The position numbers and the translations under genes are program-made. A stretch of DNA of 8,185 bases, from the NCBI GenBank assembly GCA_900552315.1, contig URZM01000095.1:1-8185 (forward strand), read 5' to 3'. Shown piece after piece: positions 1 through 6,247 of this stretch; position 1 is the first letter of the stretch, and the number at the start of each line of letters is the position of its first letter. The DNA comes from an uncultured Bacteroidales bacterium (GTDB lineage: Bacteria > Bacteroidota > Bacteroidia > Bacteroidales > Muribaculaceae). Below the pieces are notes generated by a model. That model saw only the letters and a list, made by a program, of their open reading frames with translations, made no database searches and had not been told where the DNA came from.

Positions 1-210
1 CCCCGCCACAGACTCGGTGCGGCGGGTGTATATGGTCTTGGGCCTGTCCACGAAGGGTATTATGAAATTCAGGCCCGGGGCCAGCACGCTGTGGAAACGG
101 CCCAGGCGTTCTATGACGCGGGTTTCAGACTGGGGCACGACCTTGACGCCTGCCGAGATGATAACGATGAGGAGCAGGACGAGTACGCCTGCGATGATGA
201 GGGTTGTCAT
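1..210 (-). CDS. SPFH/stomatin-like membrane protein (QmcA type), N-terminal part only
   Basis: This is the first 70 codons of a gene that runs off the left edge. The start is the ATG whose complement is at 208-210. Residues 1-20 form one hydrophobic segment (TLIIAGVLVLLLIVIISAG), followed by VKVVPQSETRVIERLGRFH, SVLAPGLNFIIPFVD and the beginning of the next strand. This order, a membrane anchor then a V-P-x-x-E-x-x-V-I-E-R-x-G-R-F motif and a PGLNFIIPF motif, is the start of the SPFH (band 7/prohibitin) domain of the stomatin and QmcA family. Such proteins form large ring-like oligomers in membranes and are thought to organise membrane microdomains or protease access. The gene begins 23 bases after the nfeD stop, and NfeD-SPFH pairs are a classic bacterial arrangement, which supports the call. 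Most of the SPFH domain and the whole C-terminus are unseen, so the subfamily is uncertain. Confidence 0.88.
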   Translation of the reverse strand, partial: MTTLIIAGVLVLLLIVIISAGVKVVPQSETRVIERLGRFHSVLAPGLNFIIPFVDRPKTIYTRRTESVAG

Positions 211-233
211 ATATGGGTGGTTTAAGAGGTGTA

Positions 234-689
234 TCAAAGGGGTTTGGTGCGGGAGGGGTCGGCCACGGTGAGAATTATGCTGTCGTAAGCGGTGACGGAT
301 ACCTCGGCTCCTGCTGGTATCTCCTCCTCGACACCGGGAGCCTGAACCTGCCAGTTGTCACCGTCTATACGCGCTCTCCCCAGTTGTCCGGGGCGTATGG
401 CATGGGTCACTATGGCACGACGTCCCAGGAGTGCGTCCATGCCGGTGCGGGCCTGTCGTTCGGCCTGGCGCGCGTGCCAGCGCCTGAAGCGGGGCAGCAC
501 GGCGGCGTATGTGCCCAGCCCTATTGCGGGCAGGGCGACGACTTGGTATACAGGATCCACTCCGAGCAGAGAGAGTACCAGCGCGCCAACGGCGCCCGTT
601 GTCAGACATAATGCCCACATCATCTGGGTCAGCACCTCGGTGATGAGCAGCAGGGCGGCTATGATGAGCCAAATTGTCCAGAGTTCCAT
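234..689 (-). CDS. NfeD family membrane protein
   Basis: This encodes 151 residues. Three hydrophobic segments lie at about residues 4-21, 25-44 and 48-66, followed by a basic stretch (RFRRWHARQ) and a C-terminal domain from about residue 84 to 148. The latter starts LLGRRAIVTHAIRPGQLGRARI and ends SVTAYDSIILTVAD, with the G-x-A-x-x-x-x-x-P-x-G-x-x-R-x-x-G-x-x-W-x-V pattern of the NfeD OB-fold. This is the short NfeD1b form: the ClpP-like serine protease domain of long NfeD proteins is absent. Short NfeD proteins sit in the inner membrane and partner the SPFH protein encoded next door, probably in membrane quality control; the molecular job is not settled. The start at 687-689 lies about 34 bases after the expected transcription start of the promoter at 730-761. 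The gene is followed after 23 bases by the SPFH gene, so the two are probably co-transcribed. Confidence 0.9.
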   Translation of the reverse strand: MELWTIWLIIAALLLITEVLTQMMWALCLTTGAVGALVLSLLGVDPVYQVVALPAIGLGTYAAVLPRFRRWHARQAERQARTGMDALLGRRAIVTHAIRPGQLGRARIDGDNWQVQAPGVEEEIPAGAEVSVTAYDSIILTVADPSRTKPL

Positions 690-729
690 ATTAAGAGAAT
701 GTTTGCGAGTGGGAAAATGTTTGTCTCCA

Positions 730-761
730 CAAAGTTAACAAAAATAACCGGGCTTTGCAAG
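730..761 (-). promoter_or_regulatory. Bacteroidota-type promoter for nfeD-SPFH
   Basis: Read on the minus strand, CTTG (758-761) is followed by a 20-base spacer and TAACTTTG (730-737). The second box is a full match to the Bacteroidota -7 consensus TAnnTTTG and the first matches the TTTG -33 box at three of four bases. Transcription would begin near 723, leaving about 34 bases of leader before the nfeD start. A second, overlapping TATTTTTG is present slightly upstream but lacks a matching upstream box at the right distance. Confidence 0.65.
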
Positions 762-802
762 CTCCACCCGGAAAACTGCCGGTCAGCAGGGGCGCGAGGC
801 AA

Positions 803-837
803 GAAGCGTGCCTGCCCGGGGAGGGGCGGCACGCTTC
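803..837 (-). terminator. Stem-loop after cydB, probable terminator
   Basis: A perfect 10-base inverted repeat (GAAGCGTGCC at 803-812, GGCACGCTTC at 828-837) encloses a further four-pair inner stem (814-817 with 824-827), a one-base bulge at 813 and a six-base loop. It lies 33 bases past the cydB stop. There is no long T-run after it in either direction, so a factor-independent mechanism is not certain; it could also protect the 3' end of the cyd transcript. Confidence 0.55.
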
Positions 838-870
838 CATATATGTTATCCGTGGCCGGATGGCCGGGGG

Positions 871-2010
871 TCAGTATTGGTGCGCGTCGCCGCTCACGTC
901 CTTGCGTGTGAGCGGGCTGGCGTTCATCTTGCGCCAGACGTACCAGATGTAGGCTATGACGAAGGGCACGAGCAGGCTTACGGTGCTCATGACCTTGAGG
1001 GTGAACAGTGATGAGGAGGAGTTGGCCAGTGTCAGGGAGCTTTGCGCGTCGAGCAGGGAGGGGAGGTAGGCCGTGCCGTTGTATCCGGCTATGGCCAGCA
1101 GGCTTGTCACCACGAGTGCCACGCCCACGCCGCTGTACCAGATGCCTCCGCGCCCCTTGCCCAGGGCTGTGAGGCCGATGCCGAGCAGTGCCAGGACCAC
1201 GCCTGCCACGAAGGCGAGGGCGAACCACCACATTTCGGCAAGGTTCTTGAGGTAGAGCATGGGCACGGTCTTGACTGAGCCTGCGGTGTCGGCCTGCCAG
1301 CCGTCGCTGAGGAGCAGCACGGCGGTCCATGCCACGAAGAGCAGGGCGAATATCAGGCCGTTGACCAGTGTGGCGTGGCGCATGCGGCGCTCGAAGCCCT
1401 GGTCGGCGCGTATGTTGTTGACGAAATACATAGCCGCCAGGGTCCTGGCCAGGAAGAATACGGCCGCGCCCAGGAGCAGGCATCTCCAGTTTGTCATCAC
1501 CTCCAGCCCGTGGGTGGGAGCCCACACGCTGATGACGGGGTTGGCGCCTTCGGCCAGGTTGCCACGGCTTACCGTGAACTCGGCGCCGGTGAACATCATG
1601 CCTACGGCCGCTCCGAGCAGCACGCATCCGGCCACACCGCCCAGGAAGAGGAACCAGTCGTAGGCGCGGGTGCCGTAGAGGTTGCCGTTCTTGCGGCGGA
1701 ACTCATAGCTCACGGCCTGCAGCACGAAGCACAGCAGGATGCTCATCCACAGCCAATAGGCTCCGCCGAAGCTTGTGGAGTAGTAGAGGGGGAAGGAGGC
1801 GAAGAAGGCACCGCCGAACACCACGAGGGTGGTGAAGGTGAGTTCCCATTTGCGTCCCAGGGAGTTGACCATGAGCTGGCGCTCGGTCTCGGTGCCCTTG
1901 CACAGGAGCATGGACTGGCCGCCCAGCACGAACAGCATGAAGACCAGGGCAGCGCCCAGCACGCATATAAGTAGCCACCAGTAGCTTTGGAATAATTCGA
2001 GTTCGTTCAT
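871..2010 (-). CDS. cydB: Cytochrome bd ubiquinol oxidase subunit II
   Basis: This encodes 379 residues, the usual size for CydB. It is the second large subunit of the inner-membrane bd oxidase, which reduces oxygen to water with electrons from quinol. About eight or nine hydrophobic segments run through the protein. Family landmarks include GTETERQLMVNSLGRKWE (residues 39-56), GGAFFASFPLYY (66-77), SYEFRRKNGN (101-110), and the C-terminal block SSLFTLKVMSTVSLLVP with IWYVWRKMN. The DGFDMG motif of the E. coli protein is replaced by VLGGQS (about 28-33), and the Trp-Asp pair (W57-D58 in E. coli) reads W55-E56. From memory, these changes are normal for Bacteroidota CydB, not signs of decay. 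The start lies only 5 bases after the cydA stop, so translation is probably coupled. The nearby stem-loop at 803-837 would end the transcript. Confidence 0.96.
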   Translation of the reverse strand: MNELELFQSYWWLLICVLGAALVFMLFVLGGQSMLLCKGTETERQLMVNSLGRKWELTFTTLVVFGGAFFASFPLYYSTSFGGAYWLWMSILLCFVLQAVSYEFRRKNGNLYGTRAYDWFLFLGGVAGCVLLGAAVGMMFTGAEFTVSRGNLAEGANPVISVWAPTHGLEVMTNWRCLLLGAAVFFLARTLAAMYFVNNIRADQGFERRMRHATLVNGLIFALLFVAWTAVLLLSDGWQADTAGSVKTVPMLYLKNLAEMWWFALAFVAGVVLALLGIGLTALGKGRGGIWYSGVGVALVVTSLLAIAGYNGTAYLPSLLDAQSSLTLANSSSSLFTLKVMSTVSLLVPFVIAYIWYVWRKMNASPLTRKDVSGDAHQY

Positions 2011-2015
2011 GGTAG

Positions 2016-3587
2016 TCAGAGTTTAGGGTTGTTCAATATGTCGGTCTTGGATACTCGGCTTATGTAGCGCAGCATGATGCTGACCTCGGCGGCGAGCATC
2101 AGGGTGAACAGGACCGCGAAGATCCAGAATGTGGTCTGCACGGAGCCGGAGGAGATGTCGGAGACGGCCACGCCAGTGGGCATGAGGTCCTGTATGACCC
2201 ATGGCTGTCGGCCTACCTCGGCCACCACCCATCCGGCCTGGCTGCATACCCACACAGCGGGTATGGATAGCATGCCGGCCCATTGGAACCAGGGCTTGGC
2301 CGTCCAGCCGCAGCCGCGCCGGGAGGCGAGCACTCCGGCCAGGCATACGAGCAGGAGCAGCCCTCCGAGCATCACCATGACGCGGAAGGCATAGAATGTG
2401 AGGCCCACGGGGGGCACGGCGTCCTCGGGTTTGTCGAGGTATCCGTAGCCGAAATATCTGTAGTTCTCGGAGAGTGTGGCGCGAGCGCTGTCCATCGCGG
2501 CCTGATTTCCTGCTTTCTGTGCCGTGCCGAAATCGGCCAGCGCGCGGCGCGCCTTCTGCCCCATGGCTATGCGGGTGGCATAGGAGTCGCCGCGCACGGT
2601 GTCCCCCTCGGGGGTGACGGTTATGCCCTCTATGAGGTCGTCGATGCCGGGCACGAAGGTGTTCGGGTCATGGTTGGCGAGTATGGAGAGACCGTATGGT
2701 ATGGAGATCTCGCCGTATATGGGCTGCTGTCCGTCACCGGGCTTCTTGTCGGTGTTCAGTATGCCGAAGCCTACCAGCTCCTGGCCCACCTTGCCGTTGT
2801 AGAGACCCTCCATGGCGGCGAGCTTCATGGGCTGGTGGCGCGCCACCTGCACGGCGGAGCCGTCGCCGGTGTACATGGTGAGCAGCAGGCCGGCCAGCGC
2901 GGTCCAAGAGCCTATCTTCACGGACTCGCGTGCCAGCTCCACGTTGCGCTTGCGCCAGAGCAGCCAGCAGCTCACGCCTATGACGAAGATTCCGGCCAAT
3001 GCCCATCCGCTGAACACGGCATGGAAGAACTTGTTCATTGCCAGAGAGTTGAAGGCCACGGATGTGAAATCGCTCATGACGTTGCGCATCTGCGCCGGGT
3101 CAAACTCCATACCCACGGGGTTCTGCATCCAGGCGTTGGCCACCAGGATCCACAGGGCGCTCAGGCTCACTCCCAGTGCCACCAGCCAGGTGGACACCAG
3201 GTGGAAACGGCGGCTCACCTTGTTCCAGCCGAAGAACATGACGGCCACGAAGGTGGCCTCCATGAAGAAGGCGACTATGCCCTCTATGGCCAGGGGGGCG
3301 CCGAAGATGTCGCCGACGAACCAGCTGTAGTTGGACCAGTTGGTGCCGAACTCGAACTCGAGTATGATGCCGGTGGCCACGCCACAGGCGAAATTGATGC
3401 CGAAGAGCGTCATCCAGAACTTGGCGATGCTTTTCCATTTAGGGTCGCCGGTGCGGACATAGATTGACTCCATGACCGCCACTATCAGCGACAGGCCGAT
3501 GGTAAGCGGCACGAACAGCCAGTGGTACATGGCTGTGAGCGCGAACTGTGCCCGCGACCAGTCTACGGTAGATAATAAGTCATTCAT
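2016..3587 (-). CDS. cydA: Cytochrome bd ubiquinol oxidase subunit I
   Basis: This encodes 523 residues, the catalytic subunit that carries the three haems and the quinol site. By motif comparison with E. coli, H22 in TAMYHWLFVP matches H19 (a high-spin haem ligand), H189 in KFFHAVFSGW matches H186 and M404 in FRVMVMLGG matches M393 (both ligands of haem b558). E102 and E110 in IEGIVAFFMEATF match E99 and E107, and E457 in VAEVGRQPW matches E445. The Q-loop begins after TGDGSA; K255 and E260 in MKLAAMEG match K252 and E257 of the quinol site. The loop is long (about residues 240-395), so this is an L-type CydA. All key residues are present and the enzyme should be active. There is no recognisable Shine-Dalgarno sequence, as is usual in this phylum. 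It follows the DUF4492 gene by 53 bases and precedes cydB by 5, with no promoter seen in either gap. Confidence 0.97.
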   Translation of the reverse strand: MNDLLSTVDWSRAQFALTAMYHWLFVPLTIGLSLIVAVMESIYVRTGDPKWKSIAKFWMTLFGINFACGVATGIILEFEFGTNWSNYSWFVGDIFGAPLAIEGIVAFFMEATFVAVMFFGWNKVSRRFHLVSTWLVALGVSLSALWILVANAWMQNPVGMEFDPAQMRNVMSDFTSVAFNSLAMNKFFHAVFSGWALAGIFVIGVSCWLLWRKRNVELARESVKIGSWTALAGLLLTMYTGDGSAVQVARHQPMKLAAMEGLYNGKVGQELVGFGILNTDKKPGDGQQPIYGEISIPYGLSILANHDPNTFVPGIDDLIEGITVTPEGDTVRGDSYATRIAMGQKARRALADFGTAQKAGNQAAMDSARATLSENYRYFGYGYLDKPEDAVPPVGLTFYAFRVMVMLGGLLLLVCLAGVLASRRGCGWTAKPWFQWAGMLSIPAVWVCSQAGWVVAEVGRQPWVIQDLMPTGVAVSDISSGSVQTTFWIFAVLFTLMLAAEVSIMLRYISRVSKTDILNNPKL

Positions 3588-3640
3588 CGGGGTTGTGATT
3601 TAGGTTGGTGAATAGGGTTGTCGTATCAGGCTTGGCGAGG

Positions 3641-3853
3641 TCATTCGCGACCGGTGAGGGAGCTGCGCACGGCCTCGGCGCGTTGCTCGTCGGTGTCGTA
3701 GCCGCTGCCGAGCAGGTCAGGGAAAAAGAACACTTTCAGGACTGCGAACAGGATCACTACCTTTATGATTATCATAAGCCACAGACTCCGCCCCACGGTC
3801 ATGGAGCGGAATCCGTCTGTGTAAAGTGTCATTATTTTCCTGATTTTACTCAT
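3641..3853 (-). CDS. DUF4492 family small membrane protein, upstream of cydA
   Basis: This encodes 70 residues. A basic amphipathic N-terminus (SKIRKIMTLYTDGFRSM) leads into one hydrophobic helix at about residues 24-46 (LWLMIIIKVVILFAVLKVFFFP), then a short charged tail with YDTDEQRAEAVRSS. The start of the family pattern, K-I-x-x-x-Y-x-D-G-F-R-x-M-T-x-G-x-x-L-W, and the position ahead of cydA fit DUF4492, a Bacteroidota family of unknown function. Its size, single helix and fixed place beside cydA resemble the small subunits of other bd oxidases (CydX, CydH), so it may be an accessory subunit or assembly factor; it has no clear sequence likeness to them that I can see. The start (3851-3853) is 10 bases after the porin stop, with CCTCCC and not a purine-rich site just before it. 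Confidence 0.88.
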   Translation of the reverse strand: MSKIRKIMTLYTDGFRSMTVGRSLWLMIIIKVVILFAVLKVFFFPDLLGSGYDTDEQRAEAVRSSLTGRE

Positions 3854-3863
3854 GGGAGGCTTG

Positions 3864-5141
3864 TCAGAAGATGATCTGGAAGCGTGTCTGGAGCGCGCCC
3901 AGGTTTATGTCCGGGTCGTTCATGCGGTCGAAGCGGTGGGTGTAGGCCGCCCTCACGCGCCATATCATGTATTTGTTTATGTACCAGTTGGCGGTGAGCG
4001 AGAGGTCCTGTGCGCGTCCGCCGTATATGCCGGCCTTGGCGCTCGTGGTGTTCGTGTAGGAGTATCCGAGCACCAGCTCCAGGCTCTTGGGCGCGGGAGT
4101 GGCTATGCCCGCGTCGGCGTGGGAATACTTGTAGTCGCCTCCCAGGGCCAGGAAGCGGAGCAGGCCGTATGCGCCGTAAGCCTTGTAGGTGGGCAGGTCG
4201 TGCCGGCGGCTGAGCTGCATGTAGTAGTATTGGGCCTCCAGGGCCAGCGGGCCGTGGGCCACGAGCAGCTCAGGGGTGAATTTGAACATGCAGTTCACGT
4301 CGTCCACCTCGGCGCCGACGGCCGTGACCTTGGCCACGCGGGTGGGGAAATTGCCGGAGATGCCGTAGACATGGTTGTCTGGGTCGGAGGGGTCACCGTT
4401 GAACTGCGGAGAGCCGGCCTGGAAGGATATGCCCGTCTGGAACATGTTGCCGCCGAAATCTGCCCCGCCGCGCAGCGGTCTCCATGACAGGCGGGACATG
4501 CCGCCGTAGCCGGTCTTGCGCATCTGGGTGGTGTTGAATTTCATGGCGCTGCTCTCGGCGTACACCGAGGCGGTGGCGAAATAGGCGTCCTTGTCGAAGG
4601 TGTACATCGCTCCCAGCACTCGCGGATTGTTGAGCGCCTCGTTCACGATGGGCTCCTCCATGCTTATCTTCATGGACGAGCTGGTGGCGCTCTGCAGGCC
4701 GAACTGCTGGATGAAATAGCCGAATTTCAAGGCATTGTTGTCATTGAACGTGTATTGGAAGAAGATGTCTTTCAGCGACACCTTGGCGTAGGCGAAGCCT
4801 ATGTCCACCTTCGCGCTCCACTTGCCGTAGTTGGCTTTCACGCCCAGGCGCACGTCAGGGATCGCCACGCCGGCCGGGAACAGCTCCTTCTCGTTGGAGG
4901 TGAACACGCCTGCGTCCATCAGGATGCGCCCTGTGGGGCTTACTTTCAGCTTAGGCTCGGAGGCCGGCTCCTTCACCTCGGTGGTGGTGACCGATGTGGT
5001 CACGCCGTCGGCTGTTGTGGTTGTCACGGTGGTGGTGACCACCTGGTCATTCTCTGTTTCCGCAGGGGTTTCCGTCGCCTGCAGGGGCATGGCCGAGAGC
5101 ATGGTCGTCAGCGCTGCCACGGGAATCATATACTTTTTCAT
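3864..5141 (-). CDS. Phosphate-selective porin O/P family outer-membrane protein
   Basis: This encodes 425 residues. A signal peptide (MKKYMIPVAALTTMLSAMPLQA, 1-22) is followed by an unusual Thr/Val-rich linker (about 34-55) and then a beta-barrel domain. The barrel part starts SPTGRILMDAGVF, has IPDVRLGVKANYGKWSAKVDIGFA and LKFGYFIQQFGLQ, shows many alternating hydrophobic strands, and ends TRFQIIF with a terminal Phe, as expected for an outer-membrane barrel. This order matches the OprO/OprP (Porin_O_P) family, which form anion channels; substrate preference for phosphate is established in Pseudomonas but not for Bacteroidota members. I chose the ATG at 5139-5141 and not the in-frame one at 5201, since the longer form puts 20 non-signal residues before the signal peptide. 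It lies 73 bases after the acid phosphatase gene and 10 before DUF4492, which fits co-transcription and a role in taking up released phosphate. Confidence 0.86.
   Translation of the reverse strand: MKKYMIPVAALTTMLSAMPLQATETPAETENDQVVTTTVTTTTADGVTTSVTTTEVKEPASEPKLKVSPTGRILMDAGVFTSNEKELFPAGVAIPDVRLGVKANYGKWSAKVDIGFAYAKVSLKDIFFQYTFNDNNALKFGYFIQQFGLQSATSSSMKISMEEPIVNEALNNPRVLGAMYTFDKDAYFATASVYAESSAMKFNTTQMRKTGYGGMSRLSWRPLRGGADFGGNMFQTGISFQAGSPQFNGDPSDPDNHVYGISGNFPTRVAKVTAVGAEVDDVNCMFKFTPELLVAHGPLALEAQYYYMQLSRRHDLPTYKAYGAYGLLRFLALGGDYKYSHADAGIATPAPKSLELVLGYSYTNTTSAKAGIYGGRAQDLSLTANWYINKYMIWRVRAAYTHRFDRMNDPDINLGALQTRFQIIF
4979..5040 (-). repeat. In-frame 14-base direct repeat in the porin Thr/Val linker
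   Basis: The plus-strand sequence CGGTGGTGGTGACC occurs at 4979-4992 and again at 5027-5040, 48 bases (16 codons) apart and in the same reading frame. Each copy encodes Val-Thr-Thr-Thr, and the stretch between is also Thr-rich. It makes up the linker between the signal peptide and the barrel of the porin. It may be a small internal duplication with slippage potential. Confidence 0.6.
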
Positions 5142-5214
5142 AATGTGTTCCGGTGTTGGGTGTTGGAGATTGGGGAGGAATGGGAGAGGGCTATGCGACA
5201 TCCGCCGGTTCGGC

Positions 5215-6015
5215 TCAGAATTTAAGCTCGCTCTTTTTCACCTTTCCCTGCTTCTGGAGCTCGGTCATCTCTTTCTTGGCCTTCTCGAGCTGCTTCATGA
5301 AGCCGGGGTCGGCATGCAGGCGCGCCACCACGCCGGAGGCCACGAGCCGCGCCGCGTCCACGTCGCTCTGGAAATGGTAGCCGCATATCACGCGGCTCTC
5401 GCCCATGTCGTATCCGCGCTTCAGGATCTCGTTCTGGCGGTCAGGGTTCAGCTCGGCCAGGACCAGGGCGGTGGCCCAGCCTATGGATGTGTGTCCGGAG
5501 GGATAGGACCCGTTGGTGGAAAGCTCTGCCTGCTGCGCCGGGTTGCATGTCTCCTCCTCGAAGAAGGCGAAGGGGCGGGTGCGCATGTAGTGGTTCTTGG
5601 CGTCGCGTGTGGCCAGGTCTCCGGCGTCCTCGCGCATGCCTATCACGAGCTTCAGGATTTCAGGTGTGTTCTCCTCGTTGATGTCGATGCCGAAGGCTTC
5701 GGAGAAGGCCTCGGGCACGCCGTTGGCCTCCACGTTGGCGTCGGAGCTGGCCTGGTCGCCGCGCGGCGTGTTGCGTTGCAGCTTGCCCCAGTCGTAGCGC
5801 TCCTTGTCGTAGAGGAACAGGATCGTGCCCCCTTCGGGCGGGGGCGGAAGCAGATATAGGGAGTTGGCGACGTCTCCCTCGTTGAGGAAATATACGTCGG
5901 GTTTAGTGGAATGGTCCTTGCGTGCGGGCGCCTGCTGGGCCATGATGGACCCAGCGCACAGCACCACTGCCAGAGAGAGAAGATGGCGGAGCTTAAGAGA
6001 TTCGATAAATTTCAT
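5215..6015 (-). CDS. Class A non-specific acid phosphatase (PAP2 superfamily)
   Basis: This encodes 266 residues. A signal peptide covers about residues 1-26 (LLSLAVVLCAGSIMA), so it should act in the periplasm. LYLLPPPPEGGT (53-64) is the conserved entry of PhoN/PhoC-type enzymes. The three catalytic motifs are complete: K140-x6-R147-P148 (KNHYMRTRP), P172-S-G-H175, and S207-R208-x5-H214-x3-D218 (SRVICGYHFQSD). H214 is expected to form the phospho-enzyme and H175 to be the acid. The enzyme would remove phosphate from a broad range of monoesters. A charged tail (KQLEKAKKEMTELQKQGKVKKSE) ends the protein. I chose the ATG at 6013-6015; an in-frame start at 6045 would lie inside the promoter's -7 box. 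The next gene, 73 bases on, is a phosphate-selective type porin. Confidence 0.93.
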   Translation of the reverse strand: MKFIESLKLRHLLSLAVVLCAGSIMAQQAPARKDHSTKPDVYFLNEGDVANSLYLLPPPPEGGTILFLYDKERYDWGKLQRNTPRGDQASSDANVEANGVPEAFSEAFGIDINEENTPEILKLVIGMREDAGDLATRDAKNHYMRTRPFAFFEEETCNPAQQAELSTNGSYPSGHTSIGWATALVLAELNPDRQNEILKRGYDMGESRVICGYHFQSDVDAARLVASGVVARLHADPGFMKQLEKAKKEMTELQKQGKVKKSELKF

Positions 6016-6042
6016 AGTACAGAAAAATTTAAGAATTGAACA

Positions 6043-6074
6043 CAAAAATAATGATTATTTTACAAATCACCAAA
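6043..6074 (-). promoter_or_regulatory. Bacteroidota-type promoter for the phosphatase-porin-cyd unit
   Basis: Read on the minus strand, TTTG (6071-6074) is followed by a 20-base spacer and TATTTTTG (6043-6050), which fits the Bacteroidota pattern TTTG-N19-21-TAnnTTTG fully. Transcription would begin near 6036, about 20 bases before the phosphatase start codon. Confidence 0.7.
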
Positions 6075-6197
6075 TCAAATACGTTTGCATAACATTTTCG
6101 GGCGTTCCAAGGTTTTTTGAATCCTCAACTTTTTTCATAATTTTTTAACAATCATGTCCGAACCCTGATTCCGTGTGCGCTGCACGGGGACAGGGGA

Positions 6198-6229
6198 TTT
6201 GCCGCTGTGGAGGCATTTTATTAACTTTG
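6198..6229 (+). promoter_or_regulatory. Bacteroidota-type promoter for the TlpA-like lipoprotein gene
   Basis: TTTG (6198-6201), a 20-base spacer, and TAACTTTG (6222-6229) match the Bacteroidota consensus fully. Transcription would begin near 6236, giving a very short leader of about 12 bases to the first ATG (6248) or 18 to the second (6254). Confidence 0.72.
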
Positions 6230-6247
6230 CGGTGTATTTAAAGAATT

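Larger units (their letters stand above)
871..6074 (-). other. Predicted five-gene transcription unit: phosphatase, porin, DUF4492, cydA, cydB
   Basis: All five genes lie on the minus strand with gaps of 73, 10, 53 and 5 bases. A consensus promoter is found only before the first gene, at 6043-6074. I searched the gaps and the last part of the porin gene for the minus-strand -7 box (CAAAnnTA on the plus strand) and found none. A strong stem-loop follows the last gene. A weaker or non-consensus promoter for the cyd part inside the porin gene cannot be excluded. Confidence 0.55.
6016..6247. other. Divergent intergenic region
   Basis: This AT-rich stretch in an otherwise GC-rich window separates the phosphatase and the TlpA-like gene and holds a promoter for each. 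Between the two promoters are three runs of six T on the plus strand (6113-6118, 6130-6135, 6141-6146), which could bend the DNA or act as an upstream element. An inverted repeat, CCGTG-N7-CACGG (6171-6187), ends 10 bases before the upstream box of the plus-strand promoter. I see no small gene or RNA here. Confidence 0.6.

Noticed and set aside
659..1627. Open frame of 322 codons on the minus strand overlapping cydB in another frame
   Set aside because: The Arg-, His- and Pro-rich translation is what a shifted frame of a GC-rich gene gives; cydB itself is certain.
2283..3467. Open frame of 394 codons on the plus strand, antisense to cydA
   Set aside because: It is the mirror of a certain cydA gene in GC-rich DNA, is very rich in His, Gly and Ala, and has no domain or promoter.
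3588..3640. Separate cydA promoter in the 53-base gap after DUF4492
   Set aside because: No TAnnTTTG box is present on the minus strand in this gap.
5142..5201. Longer N-terminus for the porin beginning at 5201
   Set aside because: It would add 20 Pro-rich residues in front of a typical signal peptide that begins MKKYMIPVAAL.
4831..5859. Open frame of 342 codons on the plus strand crossing the porin and phosphatase genes
   Set aside because: It overlaps two well-supported genes and their gap on the other strand; the translation shows no family likeness.
6016..6045. Longer N-terminus for the acid phosphatase beginning at 6045
   Set aside because: That codon lies in the -7 box of the promoter, and the shorter form gives a normal signal peptide.
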